From: DASQMT01 sp963827335
GTDB taxonomy: Bacteria; Actinomycetota; Thermoleophilia; Solirubrobacterales; Solirubrobacteraceae
Reading direction: 5' to 3'
DNA: 64,000 nucleotides
NCBI GenBank assembly: GCA_963827335.1
Contig: CAWHAP010000023.1
Span: forward strand, 62,001 to 126,000
In this document: positions 46,129 through 54,830 of the stretch, one piece after another
Layout of the letters: every line of letters starts with the position of its first letter
Numbering within the stretch: position 1 is the stretch's first letter
The notes under the pieces: model-generated
The model's database searches: none
What the model saw: the letters and a program-made list of their open reading frames with translations, nothing else
Told to the model about the DNA's origin: nothing
Translations under genes and position numbers: made by a program

Positions 46129-47108
46129 GCGGCGACGGCCGGTTCCTGGGGATCGACGTCGGCGGCACGAAGATCGTCACGGCGGTGCTCGAGGACGGCG
46201 CGTTCGAGACGTTCGAGCCGGTGCCGACCCGCACGGACGCGAGCGACTCCCTCGTGGCCCAGATCGCCGAGGAGATCGAGCGCCACCGCGGCGCCGACGC
46301 GCGCGCGGTCGCCGTCGGCCTGCCGTCGATCATCGACAACGCCACGGGCCGCATCCGCCACTCGGTCAACCTGCCGCTGCAGGACCTGCCGCTGCGCGCG
46401 CTCCTCTCGGAGGCGGCAGGCCTGCCGGTGTACGTGGAGAACGACGCGTCGTGCGCGGCGCTCGCCGAGGCCTCCAACGCCGGCCAGATCGTGTCGGAGA
46501 ACCTGATCATGTTCACGATCGGGACGGGCGTGGGCGGCGGCCTGGTCCTCAACGGCAAGCTCTACCGCGGCGCGACGAGCGCCGCCGAGCTCGGCCACAC
46601 GATGATCGGGCTCGACCTGGCCGACGGCGCGCCGGCCGATCCGGGCAACTTCCCGCAGCCCGGCTCGCTGGAGACGCTCGCGTCGGGCCGGGCGCTGGAC
46701 CGGCTGGCGCTGGAGTCCGCGCGCGCGCACCCGAAGTCGTTCCTCGGCCGCCGGCTCGCCAAGGGCGACGAGATCACGGGCCATGACGCGGTCGAGGGCG
46801 CGCGGGAGGGCGACGTGCACTGCCAGCACGTGCTCCGCGTGCTCGGCGAGCGGCTCGGCATCGGGATCGCCAACGCGATCAACACGTTCGACCCGGACGA
46901 GGTCGTGATCGGCGGCGGCGTGTCGCTCGCCGGCGACCTCCTGCTCGTGCCCGCCGAGCGCACGGCCCGCCGCCACACCGTGCCGGGGGCCGGCACGCAG
47001 ACGAAGGTCCGGCTCGCGCGGCACGGCCCGGAGGCCGGCGTGCTGGGCGCGGCGACGGTCGCCGCTCAGGAGTGGGGCCATGACCGAGCGAAGACAGGAG
47101 CCGCATGA
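46125..47108 (+). CDS. ROK-family sugar kinase, probable glucokinase
   Basis: A 327-residue kinase. LGIDVGGTKIVTAVLEDG is the ATP phosphate-1 motif, YVENDASCAALAE holds the catalytic Asp, FTIGTGVGGGLVLNGKL is the sugar/phosphate loop and AAELGHTMIG keeps the His. The ROK zinc motif CxCGxxGCxE, expected after that His, is replaced by NFPQPGSLETLASG with no Cys, so it lacks the usual structural zinc. Placement in the pentose phosphate operon beside a GH15 enzyme supports glucose as substrate; other hexoses are possible. Coupled by ATGA overlaps to pgl and rpiB. Confidence 0.88.
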   Translation: MSGDGRFLGIDVGGTKIVTAVLEDGAFETFEPVPTRTDASDSLVAQIAEEIERHRGADARAVAVGLPSIIDNATGRIRHSVNLPLQDLPLRALLSEAAGLPVYVENDASCAALAEASNAGQIVSENLIMFTIGTGVGGGLVLNGKLYRGATSAAELGHTMIGLDLADGAPADPGNFPQPGSLETLASGRALDRLALESARAHPKSFLGRRLAKGDEITGHDAVEGAREGDVHCQHVLRVLGERLGIGIANAINTFDPDEVVIGGGVSLAGDLLLVPAERTARRHTVPGAGTQTKVRLARHGPEAGVLGAATVAAQEWGHDRAKTGAA

Positions 47109-47563
47109 AGATCGCCTGCGCATTCGACCACGCTGGGTTCCCCCTGAAGCCCGTGGTGCTCGAGACGCTCGAGGCGGCCGGGCACGAGCCGATCGACCTC
47201 GGCACGTTCTCGACCGAGCCGGTCGACTACCCGGACACCGCGCGCAGCGCCGCCGAGGCGGTCCTCGACGGCCGGGCCGAACGGGCCGTCGTGGTCTGCG
47301 GCTCGGGCGCCGGGGTGGCGGTCGCCGCGTGCAAGATCCCGGGCATCCGCGCGGCGACGGCGCACGACACCTACACCGCGCACCAGGCGGTCGAGCACGA
47401 CGACGTCAACGTGCTCTGCCTCGGGGCGCGGGTGATCGGCCCGGCCTACGCGGCGGAGATCATCGCGGCGTTCGCGCTGGCCTCGTTCTCGGGCGAGGAG
47501 CGCCACGTGCGCCGGCTGGAGAAGATCCTGGCCATCGAGCGCGAGCACACGGGCGGCAACTAG
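47105..47563 (+). CDS. rpiB: Ribose-5-phosphate isomerase B
   Basis: A 152-residue isomerase interconverting ribose-5-P and ribulose-5-P. CAFDHAGFPLKPVVLE is the substrate start, VVVCGSGAGVAVAACK carries the catalytic Cys, and TAHDTYTAHQAVEHDDVNVL the conserved His region. The RpiB/LacAB family length is normal. CAGGAG lies 6 nt before ATG 47105. It overlaps the kinase gene by 4 bp, and a family-2 element begins 3 bp after its stop. Confidence 0.96.
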   Translation: MKIACAFDHAGFPLKPVVLETLEAAGHEPIDLGTFSTEPVDYPDTARSAAEAVLDGRAERAVVVCGSGAGVAVAACKIPGIRAATAHDTYTAHQAVEHDDVNVLCLGARVIGPAYAAEIIAAFALASFSGEERHVRRLEKILAIEREHTGGN

Positions 47564-47565
47564 TC

Positions 47566-47727
47566 GTGGCCCGTCCTACGACGGTCGACACGAGATGCCG
47601 CACGTCGATCACCGACATGCGGCGTCCTCGACCACTCGAAATACCTGGGGTATTCCTTCGGGTCTGCGTCCTTGCCTGTCGGCGCCGCCGCACGACCTCT
47701 CGCGCCGACCGTCGTAGGACGGACCAC
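47566..47727. other. Family-2 structured element 2 (rpiB-GH15 spacer)
   Basis: Homologous to the element at 44122 but with different stem sequence. GTGGCCCGTCCTACGACGG pairs with CCGTCGTAGGACGGACCAC. Over 42 positions I count 34 Watson-Crick pairs, 6 C-A and 2 T-C mismatches, and no plus-strand G-T. Conserved single-stranded or loop parts are GATCACCG, GGCGTCCTCG and CTGCGTCCTTGCCTG. The tip is replaced by another hairpin, AATACC/GGTATT. The arms thus change together between copies while the loops stay fixed. It ends 2 bp before the GTG of the GH15 gene, whose AGGACGGA ribosome site is inside the right arm. Confidence 0.7.
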
Positions 47728-47729
47728 TA

Positions 47730-49577
47730 GTGGCCGTCGCCGGCGAGCACGAGGGCGAGTACCTCCCGATCGCCGAGCACGGCCTCGTCGGGGACCTGCA
47801 CACGATCGCGCTCGTCGGGACGAACGGCACGATCGACTGGTACTGCTGCCCGGCCTTCGACTCGCCGAGCGTGTTCGGGTCGATCCTCGACAAGGACCGC
47901 GGCGGCTTCTACGCGATCCGCCCCACGGGGGAGGACTGGACGTCCAAGCAGCTCTACTTCCCGGACACGAACGTCCTCATCACGCGCTTCTTCACGCCCG
48001 GCGGGGTCGGGGAGGTGCAGGACTTCATGCCGATCGAGGCGCAGCCCGACCTGCACCGCCACCGGCTGCTGCGCCGCGTCGTCGTCGTGCGCGGCACGAT
48101 GGCGTTCCAGATCGAGGTGCAGCCGCGCTTCGACTACGCGCGCGAGGAGCACGAGGTCGAGCTGCACCCGCACGGGGTGCTGTTCCGCGCGCCGTCGCTC
48201 ACGCTCGCGCTCGAGGGGGCGATCACGAAGACGATGGGCGGCGCGGACCGCGCGCTCCAGCGCATCGAGCAGGGCGTCCGGGCGACGTTCGAGGTGCACG
48301 CCGGCGACGCCCGGACGTTCGTGCTCGAGCGGGTGCCGGCGGATCACATCTGCCGCCCGTACCCGGAGCGCGAGACCGCCGCGGCGTTCGAGGCGACCGT
48401 CGCCTACTGGCGCCGGTGGCTGGAGCGCTCGCGCTACCGCGGCCGCTGGCGCGAGATGGTGCACCGCTCGGCGCTCACGCTGAAGCTGCTGACCTACGCG
48501 CCGACGGGCGCGCTCGTGGCCGCGCCGACCACGTCGCTCCCCGAGCAGCTGGGCGGCGAGCGCAACTGGGACTACCGCTACACGTGGATCCGCGACGCGG
48601 CGTTCTCGCTCTACGGGCTGCTGCGGCTCGGCTTCACCGACGAGGCGGCGGCCTTCATGAGCTGGCTGACCGATCGCACGCGCGAGTGGAAGATCGGGCC
48701 GTCGGGGCCGCTGCAGATCATGTACGGGATCGACGGCCGGTCCGAGCTGCCGGAGATCGAGCACCCGACGTGGTCGGGCTACCGCGACTCGGCGCCGGTG
48801 CGGATCGGCAACGCCGCGGCCGACCAGCGCCAGCTCGACATCTACGGCGAGCTGATCGACTCCGTGTACCTCTACAACAAGCACGGCGCGCCGATCTTCC
48901 ACGAGACGTGGGGAAGCCTGCGGCGGATCGTCGACTGGCTGTGCGAGAACTGGGACAACACCGACGAGGGCATCTGGGAGACCCGCGGCGGCCAGAAGGA
49001 CTTCACGTACTCGCGCCTCATGAGCTGGGTCGCGATCGAGCGCGCGATCCGCATGAACCGCGCGCGCGGGCTGCCCGGGGACATCGTGAAGTGGCTCGCC
49101 GAGCGCGACCGGATCTACAACCAGATCATGCAGAAGGGCTGGAGCTCCGAGCGCGGCGCGTTCGTCCAGCACTACGGGTCCGACGTGCTCGACGCGTCGA
49201 TCCTGCTCATGCCGCTCGTGCTCTTCATCGCGCCGCGCGACCCGATGTGGCTGTCGACGCTCGACTCGATCTCCGAGGAGCTCGTGTCGGACTCGCTCGT
49301 CTACCGCTACAACGTCGAGGCCTCGCCGGACGGCCTGGCCGGGGACGAGGGGACGTTCTCGATCTGCTCGTTCTGGTACGTCGAGGCGCTCACGCGCGCC
49401 GGCCGGGTGGACGAGGCCCGGCTCGCCTTCGAGAAGATGCTGACCTATGCGAACCACCTCGGGCTGTACTCCGAGGAGATCGGGCCGACCGGGGAGCTGC
49501 TCGGCAACTTCCCGCAGGCCTTCACGCACCTGGCGCTGATCAGCGCCGCGTACAACCTGGACAAGGCGCTTGGATAG
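47730..49577 (+). CDS. Glycoside hydrolase family 15 (glucoamylase/trehalase-like)
   Basis: A 615-residue cytosolic protein of the actinobacterial GH15 type: YLPIAEHGLVGDLHTIALVG and NGTIDWYCCPAFDSPSVFGS at the N-terminus (trehalase-like beta domain), then an alpha/alpha-barrel with NWDYRYTWIRDAAFSLYGLL, IWETRGGQKDFTYSRLMSWV (first catalytic Glu region) and LYSEEIGPTGELLGNF (second Glu). Relatives include mycobacterial trehalases and glucoamylases; both release glucose, which would feed the ROK kinase and Zwf upstream. No signal peptide. The start is the GTG at 47730; its ribosome site is formed by the end of the family-2 hairpin. Confidence 0.92.
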   Translation: MAVAGEHEGEYLPIAEHGLVGDLHTIALVGTNGTIDWYCCPAFDSPSVFGSILDKDRGGFYAIRPTGEDWTSKQLYFPDTNVLITRFFTPGGVGEVQDFMPIEAQPDLHRHRLLRRVVVVRGTMAFQIEVQPRFDYAREEHEVELHPHGVLFRAPSLTLALEGAITKTMGGADRALQRIEQGVRATFEVHAGDARTFVLERVPADHICRPYPERETAAAFEATVAYWRRWLERSRYRGRWREMVHRSALTLKLLTYAPTGALVAAPTTSLPEQLGGERNWDYRYTWIRDAAFSLYGLLRLGFTDEAAAFMSWLTDRTREWKIGPSGPLQIMYGIDGRSELPEIEHPTWSGYRDSAPVRIGNAAADQRQLDIYGELIDSVYLYNKHGAPIFHETWGSLRRIVDWLCENWDNTDEGIWETRGGQKDFTYSRLMSWVAIERAIRMNRARGLPGDIVKWLAERDRIYNQIMQKGWSSERGAFVQHYGSDVLDASILLMPLVLFIAPRDPMWLSTLDSISEELVSDSLVYRYNVEASPDGLAGDEGTFSICSFWYVEALTRAGRVDEARLAFEKMLTYANHLGLYSEEIGPTGELLGNFPQAFTHLALISAAYNLDKALG

Positions 49578-49591
49578 GAAGGGGGACCCCG

Positions 49592-49762
49592 ATGCAGGTG
49601 ATCGAGTGCGACGAGTGCGGTGAGACGCTGCAGGCGGCGGAGAACGAGGAGCTCGTGCGGATCCTCGGGCGGCACCTGCGGACCGAGCACGACATCGAGT
49701 CCGACGAGGAGGAGCTGACGGAGCTGGTGGAGTCCGACGCCTACGAGGCCATGGACTCCTGA
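49592..49762 (+). CDS. Small DUF1059-like protein
   Basis: A 56-residue protein with an N-terminal C-x2-C (VIECDECGETLQAAENEELV) and a HLRTEHDIE segment, followed by an acidic tail DEEELTELVESDAY. This is the pattern of DUF1059, a family of small proteins of unknown role with a possible Cys/His metal site. GGAAGGGGG lies 5-12 nt before ATG 49592. It sits 14 bp after the GH15 gene and is probably the last cistron of the operon. Its 3' end overlaps the convergent exporter by 22 bp. Confidence 0.8.
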   Translation: MQVIECDECGETLQAAENEELVRILGRHLRTEHDIESDEEELTELVESDAYEAMDS

Positions 49763-50967
49763 GGCAGCGCGCGCACGTCGCGCACCAGCAGCGCCACGAG
49801 GAACAGGGCGGCGGTGAAGGCGGCGGCGCCGACCATCGCCTCGTGCAGGCCGACGGCTTCGCTGAGCGGTCCCGCGACCGCGTAGCCGAGCGGCATCAGC
49901 CCCACGGTGGTGAACCAGTCCAGCGAGGTGACCCGCGAGAGGGCGGTGCCGGGGATGAGCCGCCCGAGCGTCGTCTCCCACTGGGCGAAGCCGATCGCCA
50001 CCGCGATCCCGGCGAGCGCCTCGAAGGCGGCGATGGCGGCGGTCGATCCGGCGAGGGCGATGATCGCGGGCTGCAGCGAGGCGCCGACGAACGCGATCGC
50101 GGCGACCCGCATCGGCCGCCGCGGCTTCCAGCGCAGGCCGATCGCCGACCCCAGGATCGTGCCCGCGCCGAAGCACGCCGAGATCACCGCCCACGGGCCG
50201 GCACCGCCCAGCTCCTCGTTGGCCAGCACCGCGCCGAGGCCGAGCACGCAGGGCAGCGCGACGAGGTGGTACGCCGAGAACCCGGGCATGAAGCCGAGCA
50301 TCCACCGGCGCCGGCGGACCTCGGCGATCCCCTGCTTGAGCTCGTTCCAGAAGTGCGGGACGTGCTCGGGCGGGTGCGGCCTGCGGGCCGGCTCGCGCAG
50401 CACCATCAGGAACGCGGCGGAGACGACGAAGGTCGCGGCGTCGACGGCGAGCGCCGCGCCCGGGCTCATCACGACGATCAGCGCGCCCGCCGCGGCGGGG
50501 CCGACCACGTGCCCGACGTTCTGCGCGAGGCCGATCAGCGCGTTCGCCTGCTGGAGCTCGTCCGTCGGGACGAGCGCCGGGGTCAGGCCTCCCACGGCGG
50601 GGCGGAAGAACGCCTCGAGCCCGCCGTAGAGCCCTGAGAGGACGATCAGGTGCCAGAGCTCGGCGTCCCCGCTCAGCAGCAGCGCGGCGGTGAGGGCCTG
50701 CACGACGGCGCGGCCGAGGTCGGACACGAGCATCAGCCGGCGGCGCGACATCCGGTCCGCCCAGACGCCCGCGGGCAGGACGAGGAACGTCATCGGGATC
50801 ACCTGCGCGGCGAGCACGAGGCCGAGCTGCCCGGCGGACCCGTCGAGCTCGTCGAGCACGGCGAAGGCGAGCGCGACGGGCAGCAGCGCGTCCCCTATCA
50901 CCGACACGGCCTGACCCCAGAAGAGGAGCCGGAAGTCGCGGTGGCGGAGGACGGGCACGTGGCGCAC
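49741..50967 (-). CDS. MFS transporter (EntS/MFS_3-like exporter)
   Basis: A 408-residue, 12-helix protein. LRHRDFRLLFWGQAVSVIGD is the start typical of the EntS/macrolide-efflux MFS_3 group; VWADRMSRRRLMLVSDLGRA matches motif A. Members export siderophores or antibiotics; no siderophore genes are present here. The start is a GTG at 50967. CATGAT lies 8 nt upstream and overlaps the -10 of the divergent lipoprotein gene; only 19 bp separate the two starts. It is convergent with DUF1059. Confidence 0.88.
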   Translation of the reverse strand: MRHVPVLRHRDFRLLFWGQAVSVIGDALLPVALAFAVLDELDGSAGQLGLVLAAQVIPMTFLVLPAGVWADRMSRRRLMLVSDLGRAVVQALTAALLLSGDAELWHLIVLSGLYGGLEAFFRPAVGGLTPALVPTDELQQANALIGLAQNVGHVVGPAAAGALIVVMSPGAALAVDAATFVVSAAFLMVLREPARRPHPPEHVPHFWNELKQGIAEVRRRRWMLGFMPGFSAYHLVALPCVLGLGAVLANEELGGAGPWAVISACFGAGTILGSAIGLRWKPRRPMRVAAIAFVGASLQPAIIALAGSTAAIAAFEALAGIAVAIGFAQWETTLGRLIPGTALSRVTSLDWFTTVGLMPLGYAVAGPLSEAVGLHEAMVGAAAFTAALFLVALLVRDVRALPQESMAS

Positions 50968-50986
50968 GGCGCGTCATCATGGCGGG

Positions 50987-51505
50987 ATGCGGCGTGCTGC
51001 GCTCGCGGCGGTGCTCCTGTCCGGCCTCGCCGGTTGCGGCGGGTCGGACGACGCTCGCGAGCAGCCGCGGCCCGCGCCGCCCGACCGGCTCGGCTTCGCG
51101 CCCGACCTGCGGACGGCAGACGCGCGCTCGCCGTTCGTCCTGGCCGGCGGGGCGGCGTGGCGCTGCGAGACCGGGGGCAGGCTCTGGCTCGCGATCAGCG
51201 AGCAGGGCGAGGTCGCCGCGAGCATCGGCGGCAGGACGCTCGCGTCGGTCTCCGCCGCCCGCGGCCTGATCAACCGGGCGTGCGATCGCGCGCCGCGGCC
51301 CCGGGCGCGCGGGCTGCCGTCGCAGAGCCGGCTCGGCGCGAGCATGCTGCGATGCAGCGTGCCGCCCGCGGTCGTCATCGACTTCGACGGCGGCGACGTG
51401 GCGGTGCGCGCGCCGGCCGGCCGCTTCGTGGCGGGCGCGGCGGTGCGTCCCGACCGCGTCGGCGTCACCTCGTACTGGAGCGGCGGCTGCAGGGAGGAGC
51501 GATAG
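50987..51505 (+). CDS. Hypothetical lipoprotein
   Basis: A 172-residue protein with a lipoprotein signal, MRRAALAAVLLSGLAGC, Cys17 being the lipidation site. The mature part has three further Cys (AWRCETGG, NRACDRAP, MLRCSVPP, and a late GGCREE) that could form disulfides, and a beta-rich look. I recognise no family. It is divergent from the MFS exporter with overlapping promoter boxes (CATCAT 6 nt before the ATG). A family-1 repeat begins 14 bp after its stop. Confidence 0.75.
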   Translation: MRRAALAAVLLSGLAGCGGSDDAREQPRPAPPDRLGFAPDLRTADARSPFVLAGGAAWRCETGGRLWLAISEQGEVAASIGGRTLASVSAARGLINRACDRAPRPRARGLPSQSRLGASMLRCSVPPAVVIDFDGGDVAVRAPAGRFVAGAAVRPDRVGVTSYWSGGCREER

Positions 51506-51519
51506 CGGTCTCCGCGAGC

Positions 51520-51779
51520 GTGATGGCGGGCGCGGGACGAACGTCAACGGCGGGCATTGAGGAGGCGGGTCCGGGGTTGGTGGCGAGTCCCCGGTACGAA
51601 ACCCATGACATGCATGGGTTTCGTGCCGATCGCCCTGCGATTGTCGGCTTGGATGTCATATCGACCCCCAAGCCGACAATCCCCCCGGTGGAACCGCTTC
51701 CACGCCCGCGCGAGATGCCGCTCCCACCCGCGCTCCCTCTCAATGCGGTAGTTGACGTTCGCGGAGCGCCCGCCATCAC
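51520..51779. repeat. Family-1 modular palindromic repeat, copy D
   Basis: The longest copy. Ends are GTGATGGCGGGCGC and GCGCCCGCCATCAC with inner CGAACGTCAAC and GTTGACGTTCG. It contains all three inner modules in order: module A (51593-51627, GGTACGAAACCCATG arms, one mismatch to copy A), module B (51637-51683, GCGATTGTCGGCTTGG and its mirror) and module C TGGAACCGCTTCCA (51689-51702). It also shares CTCCCACCCGCGCTCCC with copy A. It fills the gap between the convergent lipoprotein and helicase genes. Confidence 0.92.
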
Positions 51780-51790
51780 GCCGGCGGAGC

Positions 51791-54700
51791 TCACTGCCAC
51801 ACGGCCCGCCGCTGCGTATCGAAGCTCCACTCCTGCGCTGCCGCCTCGGCCAGCGCCTCCCGCCCCGGCCCGTCGCGCTGCGTGAAGCGGAGCTCGCAGG
51901 GGCCCAGCCAGCGCTGCCACGCGGCCGCGAGCGCCTCCGCGCGGTCCTTGCGCCGGCCGAGGTCGTCGGGGACGGCGTGCCACGCGACGACGAGCGGCGC
52001 GCGGGCGCCCGCGGCGATCCGGGCGAGCGCCGCGAGCGAGGGGTCCGGCGGGGCGATCAGGCGCGAGACGAGGTAGCGCGGCCGCTCCACGGGACCGAGC
52101 AGCGCGTCGAGCGCCGCCGTGACGCGGGCGGCCTCCTCGGGGGTCGCGTCGCGCAGACGGCAGCGGAGGTAGCCCGAGGCGCGCGGCTCGAACACGAGCG
52201 ACGCCGCCGCCTCCGGCCGCAGCTCGCGCAGCGCCACGTACGCGTCGCAGACGGCGCGCGCGACGCGGTCCAGCGGCGCGGCGGCCGGGTACGCGGCGGC
52301 GACCCGCCGCGCGCGCACGAGCGCGATCGCGCCGAGGGCGGCCGCCGCCGGGAGGGCGGCGAGCGCGAGCGGACCCGCGGCGGCGGCGCCGGCCGCGCTC
52401 GCGAGCCCGCCGGCGGCGCCGAGCCCGAGCAGGCCGCGCTGCCCGAGGCGCAGGGCCGGCGGGCGCTCGGCCGGCCCGGTGGGCATCGCCGCGCGCCCGT
52501 CCCGCGGGTGCAGCACGAGCGTCTCGACCTCGTGCCCCTCGTAGGGTGCGCCGATCCGCCAGCGCTCGCGCGCGGCGTCGCGGTCGGCGGCGCGCGCCAC
52601 CATGGCCCGCGCGATCTGGCCGAAGTGGTCGGCGGGCGGCGGCGCGAACGGCGAGAGGTCGGGATGGACGTGGCCGACGCCCGCCTCGAGCGTCCCGTCG
52701 TCGGCGGGCGCGTGGAGGTGGCGGTGCTTGCGGACGAAGCGGGCGTAGTCGGCCGCGCCCTGGGCGTGGTGCGGCGCGACGCAGACGACGTCCCAGTTCG
52801 ACGCGACCTTGTCCGGATCGGCCGGATCCAGGCGCAGCGAGCGCCCGCGCATCTGGCGCACCGACACACCGGTGGCGGCGCTCGTCAGGTCGACCAGGCA
52901 GTTCACGCACGGCGCGTTCCAGCCCTCGCCGAGGAACGCACGCGTGCCGACGAGGGCGCGCACGTGCCCGGCCGCGAAGATCGAGGTCGCGAGTCCGACC
53001 CAGCGCCGCGGGCGCCACTCCCCGGGCCCGCGCAGCTCCGCGAGCCCATCGCCGGACGGCTCGGCGCGCCACCCTGCGCCGCCCCCGTCCGTGCCCCCTC
53101 TCGATGCGCCGTTCGTCCCGCCGCCTGTCGTCCCGCCGCCTGTCGTCGTGTCGCCTGTCGTCGTGTCGCCTGTCGTCGTGTCGCCCGCCGTCGTGTCGTC
53201 CGCTGCCGCGCCGTCCGCCGCCGCCAGCGCATCGAGCAGCGCCGGCGCGTCGTCCACCGCGCACCGCAGCCCGCGGCCGGACACGAGCAGCGGGCGCAGG
53301 ACGGCGGTGCGGGTGTCGCCGGCCAGCGCTGCGACCGCCGCCCGGGCGGTCCCCGCGTCCGGGTCGAGCACCGCACGCAGCTCGCCGTCCGGGCGCGCCC
53401 CCGCCAGCTCGGCGTCGCAGAGGACGAGCGCGCGCAGGCCGGTGCCGCGCGCCTCGGCCTCGGCGCCCAGCACCTCCACGAGCGCGAGTGGCTTGGCGGC
53501 CGAGCTCGTGAGGAGCCGGTCCACGTCCGACGCCGCGCGCCGGATGCCCGTGCGCGTCAGGGTGTAGCCGAGGTCGCGCAGGGCCGCGGCGACCGCCTCG
53601 CGGCGCGCCGCCGCCGCAGGCTCCGCCCGCCCGTCGAGGCAGCGCAGCACCCAGTCCTCCAGCAGCACGACCCAGTCGGCGAGGTCGGGTGGACGGCGGT
53701 GGGCCTCGCCGCGCGGCGCCCCGGGCGGCAGGGGCAGTCCGGCCGAGCCGAGGAAGCGCACCCCGGCGGCGGCGAGCGCCGGATGGCGGCGCTGGAAGTC
53801 GCTCCACGGCACTTCGGCCTCGTCCTCGCCCGCCCGCGTCCGGTGCCGCAGCCGCGTGACGACCCACTGCCCGAGGTCGAGCGGGCCCTCGTCCTGGACG
53901 TCGAGCAGGCCCGTGACGAGCTCGCGGAAGCGGGTCTCGTGCTCGGCCAGCCACTGCTGCTCGCCCGCGAGCGGCTCGGTCAGCCAGGCCAGCTCCTGGT
54001 ACGGGGCGAGGTGGCCGTCGCGGACCACCGCCGGCGTCGGCACCTGGAAGTCGACCGGGCCCAGCAGCGCGGCGTAGAGCTCCGCCTCCTGGGTCGTGAG
54101 CTCGTCGGGCGGCGTCGCCGTGAGCCCGACGACGTGCACGTCGCCCCCCAGCTCGCCGAGCACCGCCCGCACGACGTAGCCCCACAGCGATGCGAGGTGG
54201 TGGCACTCGTCGAGCACGATCGTCCGCACGCCGCCGGCCCGCAGCGCCGCGACCCGCTCGCGCGCGCCGGGCGCGAGCAGGTCGGCGAGCCGCACGCCGT
54301 CGCCCTGCGCGTGCTCGCCGCGCGCGATGTCGCGCTTCAGCGACGCCGCGATGCGCGCCAGCTCGCGCGTCCGGCGCTGCGCCGCCGCGCCCGTCCACGC
54401 CGCGGCCTCGGCAGCCACCGCCTCGGGCGCCTCGCCCGTGGCGGCGGCGCGCTCGGCCGCCCAGCGCGCCTCGGCCGCGCCGCGGAGCGCCGCGCCCGGA
54501 TCGTCCAGCCGGGCGAGCGCCTGGTAGGTGAGGCACGCGACCGGGGCGCCGGGCGCGGCCGCGACGAGCCCCGGCGGCGCGCCGAACGCCTCGCCCGCGC
54601 GCGCCCACTGCGCCTGGATGGCCGAGTTCGGCGCGAGCACGAGCGCCGGCGCGGCGAGCCGGCGCAGGATCTCGAAGCCGAGCAGCGTCTTGCCCGAGCC

Positions 54701-54823
54701 GGGCGGCGCGACGACGTGCGTGGAGCGCCGCCGCGCGAGCCGGTCCGCCTCGAACGTCTCGAGCGCGAGCGTCTGGTAGTGGCGCCAGGTCCCCTCGAAG
54801 CGCAGGCCCGCGATCGCGTCCAC
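51791..54823 (-). CDS. Superfamily 2 DEAD/DEAH-box helicase, unusual C-terminus
   Basis: A 1010-residue protein. Helicase motifs: TLALETFEADRLARRRSTHV (Q-like lead), VAPPGSGKTLLG (I), TIVLDECHHLASLW (II, DECH), VVGLTATPPDELT (III) and QMRGRSLRLDP (VI). The layout resembles XPB/RAD25-like or restriction-associated SF2 enzymes. Between motifs III and VI, near residues 540-575, is a low-complexity stretch of GDTTT units encoded by a tandem repeat. Around residues 780-820 a hydrophobic hairpin (AAGAAAAGPLALAALPAAAA then LGAIALV) looks membrane-spanning, which is odd for a helicase. No nuclease motif is seen. The MerR gene lies 7 bp upstream on the same strand. Confidence 0.85.
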   Translation of the reverse strand: MDAIAGLRFEGTWRHYQTLALETFEADRLARRRSTHVVAPPGSGKTLLGFEILRRLAAPALVLAPNSAIQAQWARAGEAFGAPPGLVAAAPGAPVACLTYQALARLDDPGAALRGAAEARWAAERAAATGEAPEAVAAEAAAWTGAAAQRRTRELARIAASLKRDIARGEHAQGDGVRLADLLAPGARERVAALRAGGVRTIVLDECHHLASLWGYVVRAVLGELGGDVHVVGLTATPPDELTTQEAELYAALLGPVDFQVPTPAVVRDGHLAPYQELAWLTEPLAGEQQWLAEHETRFRELVTGLLDVQDEGPLDLGQWVVTRLRHRTRAGEDEAEVPWSDFQRRHPALAAAGVRFLGSAGLPLPPGAPRGEAHRRPPDLADWVVLLEDWVLRCLDGRAEPAAAARREAVAAALRDLGYTLTRTGIRRAASDVDRLLTSSAAKPLALVEVLGAEAEARGTGLRALVLCDAELAGARPDGELRAVLDPDAGTARAAVAALAGDTRTAVLRPLLVSGRGLRCAVDDAPALLDALAAADGAAADDTTAGDTTTGDTTTGDTTTGGGTTGGGTNGASRGGTDGGGAGWRAEPSGDGLAELRGPGEWRPRRWVGLATSIFAAGHVRALVGTRAFLGEGWNAPCVNCLVDLTSAATGVSVRQMRGRSLRLDPADPDKVASNWDVVCVAPHHAQGAADYARFVRKHRHLHAPADDGTLEAGVGHVHPDLSPFAPPPADHFGQIARAMVARAADRDAARERWRIGAPYEGHEVETLVLHPRDGRAAMPTGPAERPPALRLGQRGLLGLGAAGGLASAAGAAAAGPLALAALPAAAALGAIALVRARRVAAAYPAAAPLDRVARAVCDAYVALRELRPEAAASLVFEPRASGYLRCRLRDATPEEAARVTAALDALLGPVERPRYLVSRLIAPPDPSLAALARIAAGARAPLVVAWHAVPDDLGRRKDRAEALAAAWQRWLGPCELRFTQRDGPGREALAEAAAQEWSFDTQRRAVWQ
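53113..53202. repeat. In-frame 15-bp tandem repeat in the helicase gene
   Basis: About six degenerate 15-bp units (TCGTCCCGCCGCCTG twice, then TCGTCGTGTCGCCTG-like units) encode GDTTT/GGGTT pentapeptides on the minus strand. Since the unit is a multiple of three, copy-number change would alter linker length without a frameshift. Confidence 0.8.
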
Positions 54824-54830
54824 GCGCGCA

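Noticed and set aside
53113..53202. CRISPR or satellite array within the helicase gene
   Set aside because: Units are 15 bp, in frame, degenerate and without spacers; it is a coding tandem repeat.
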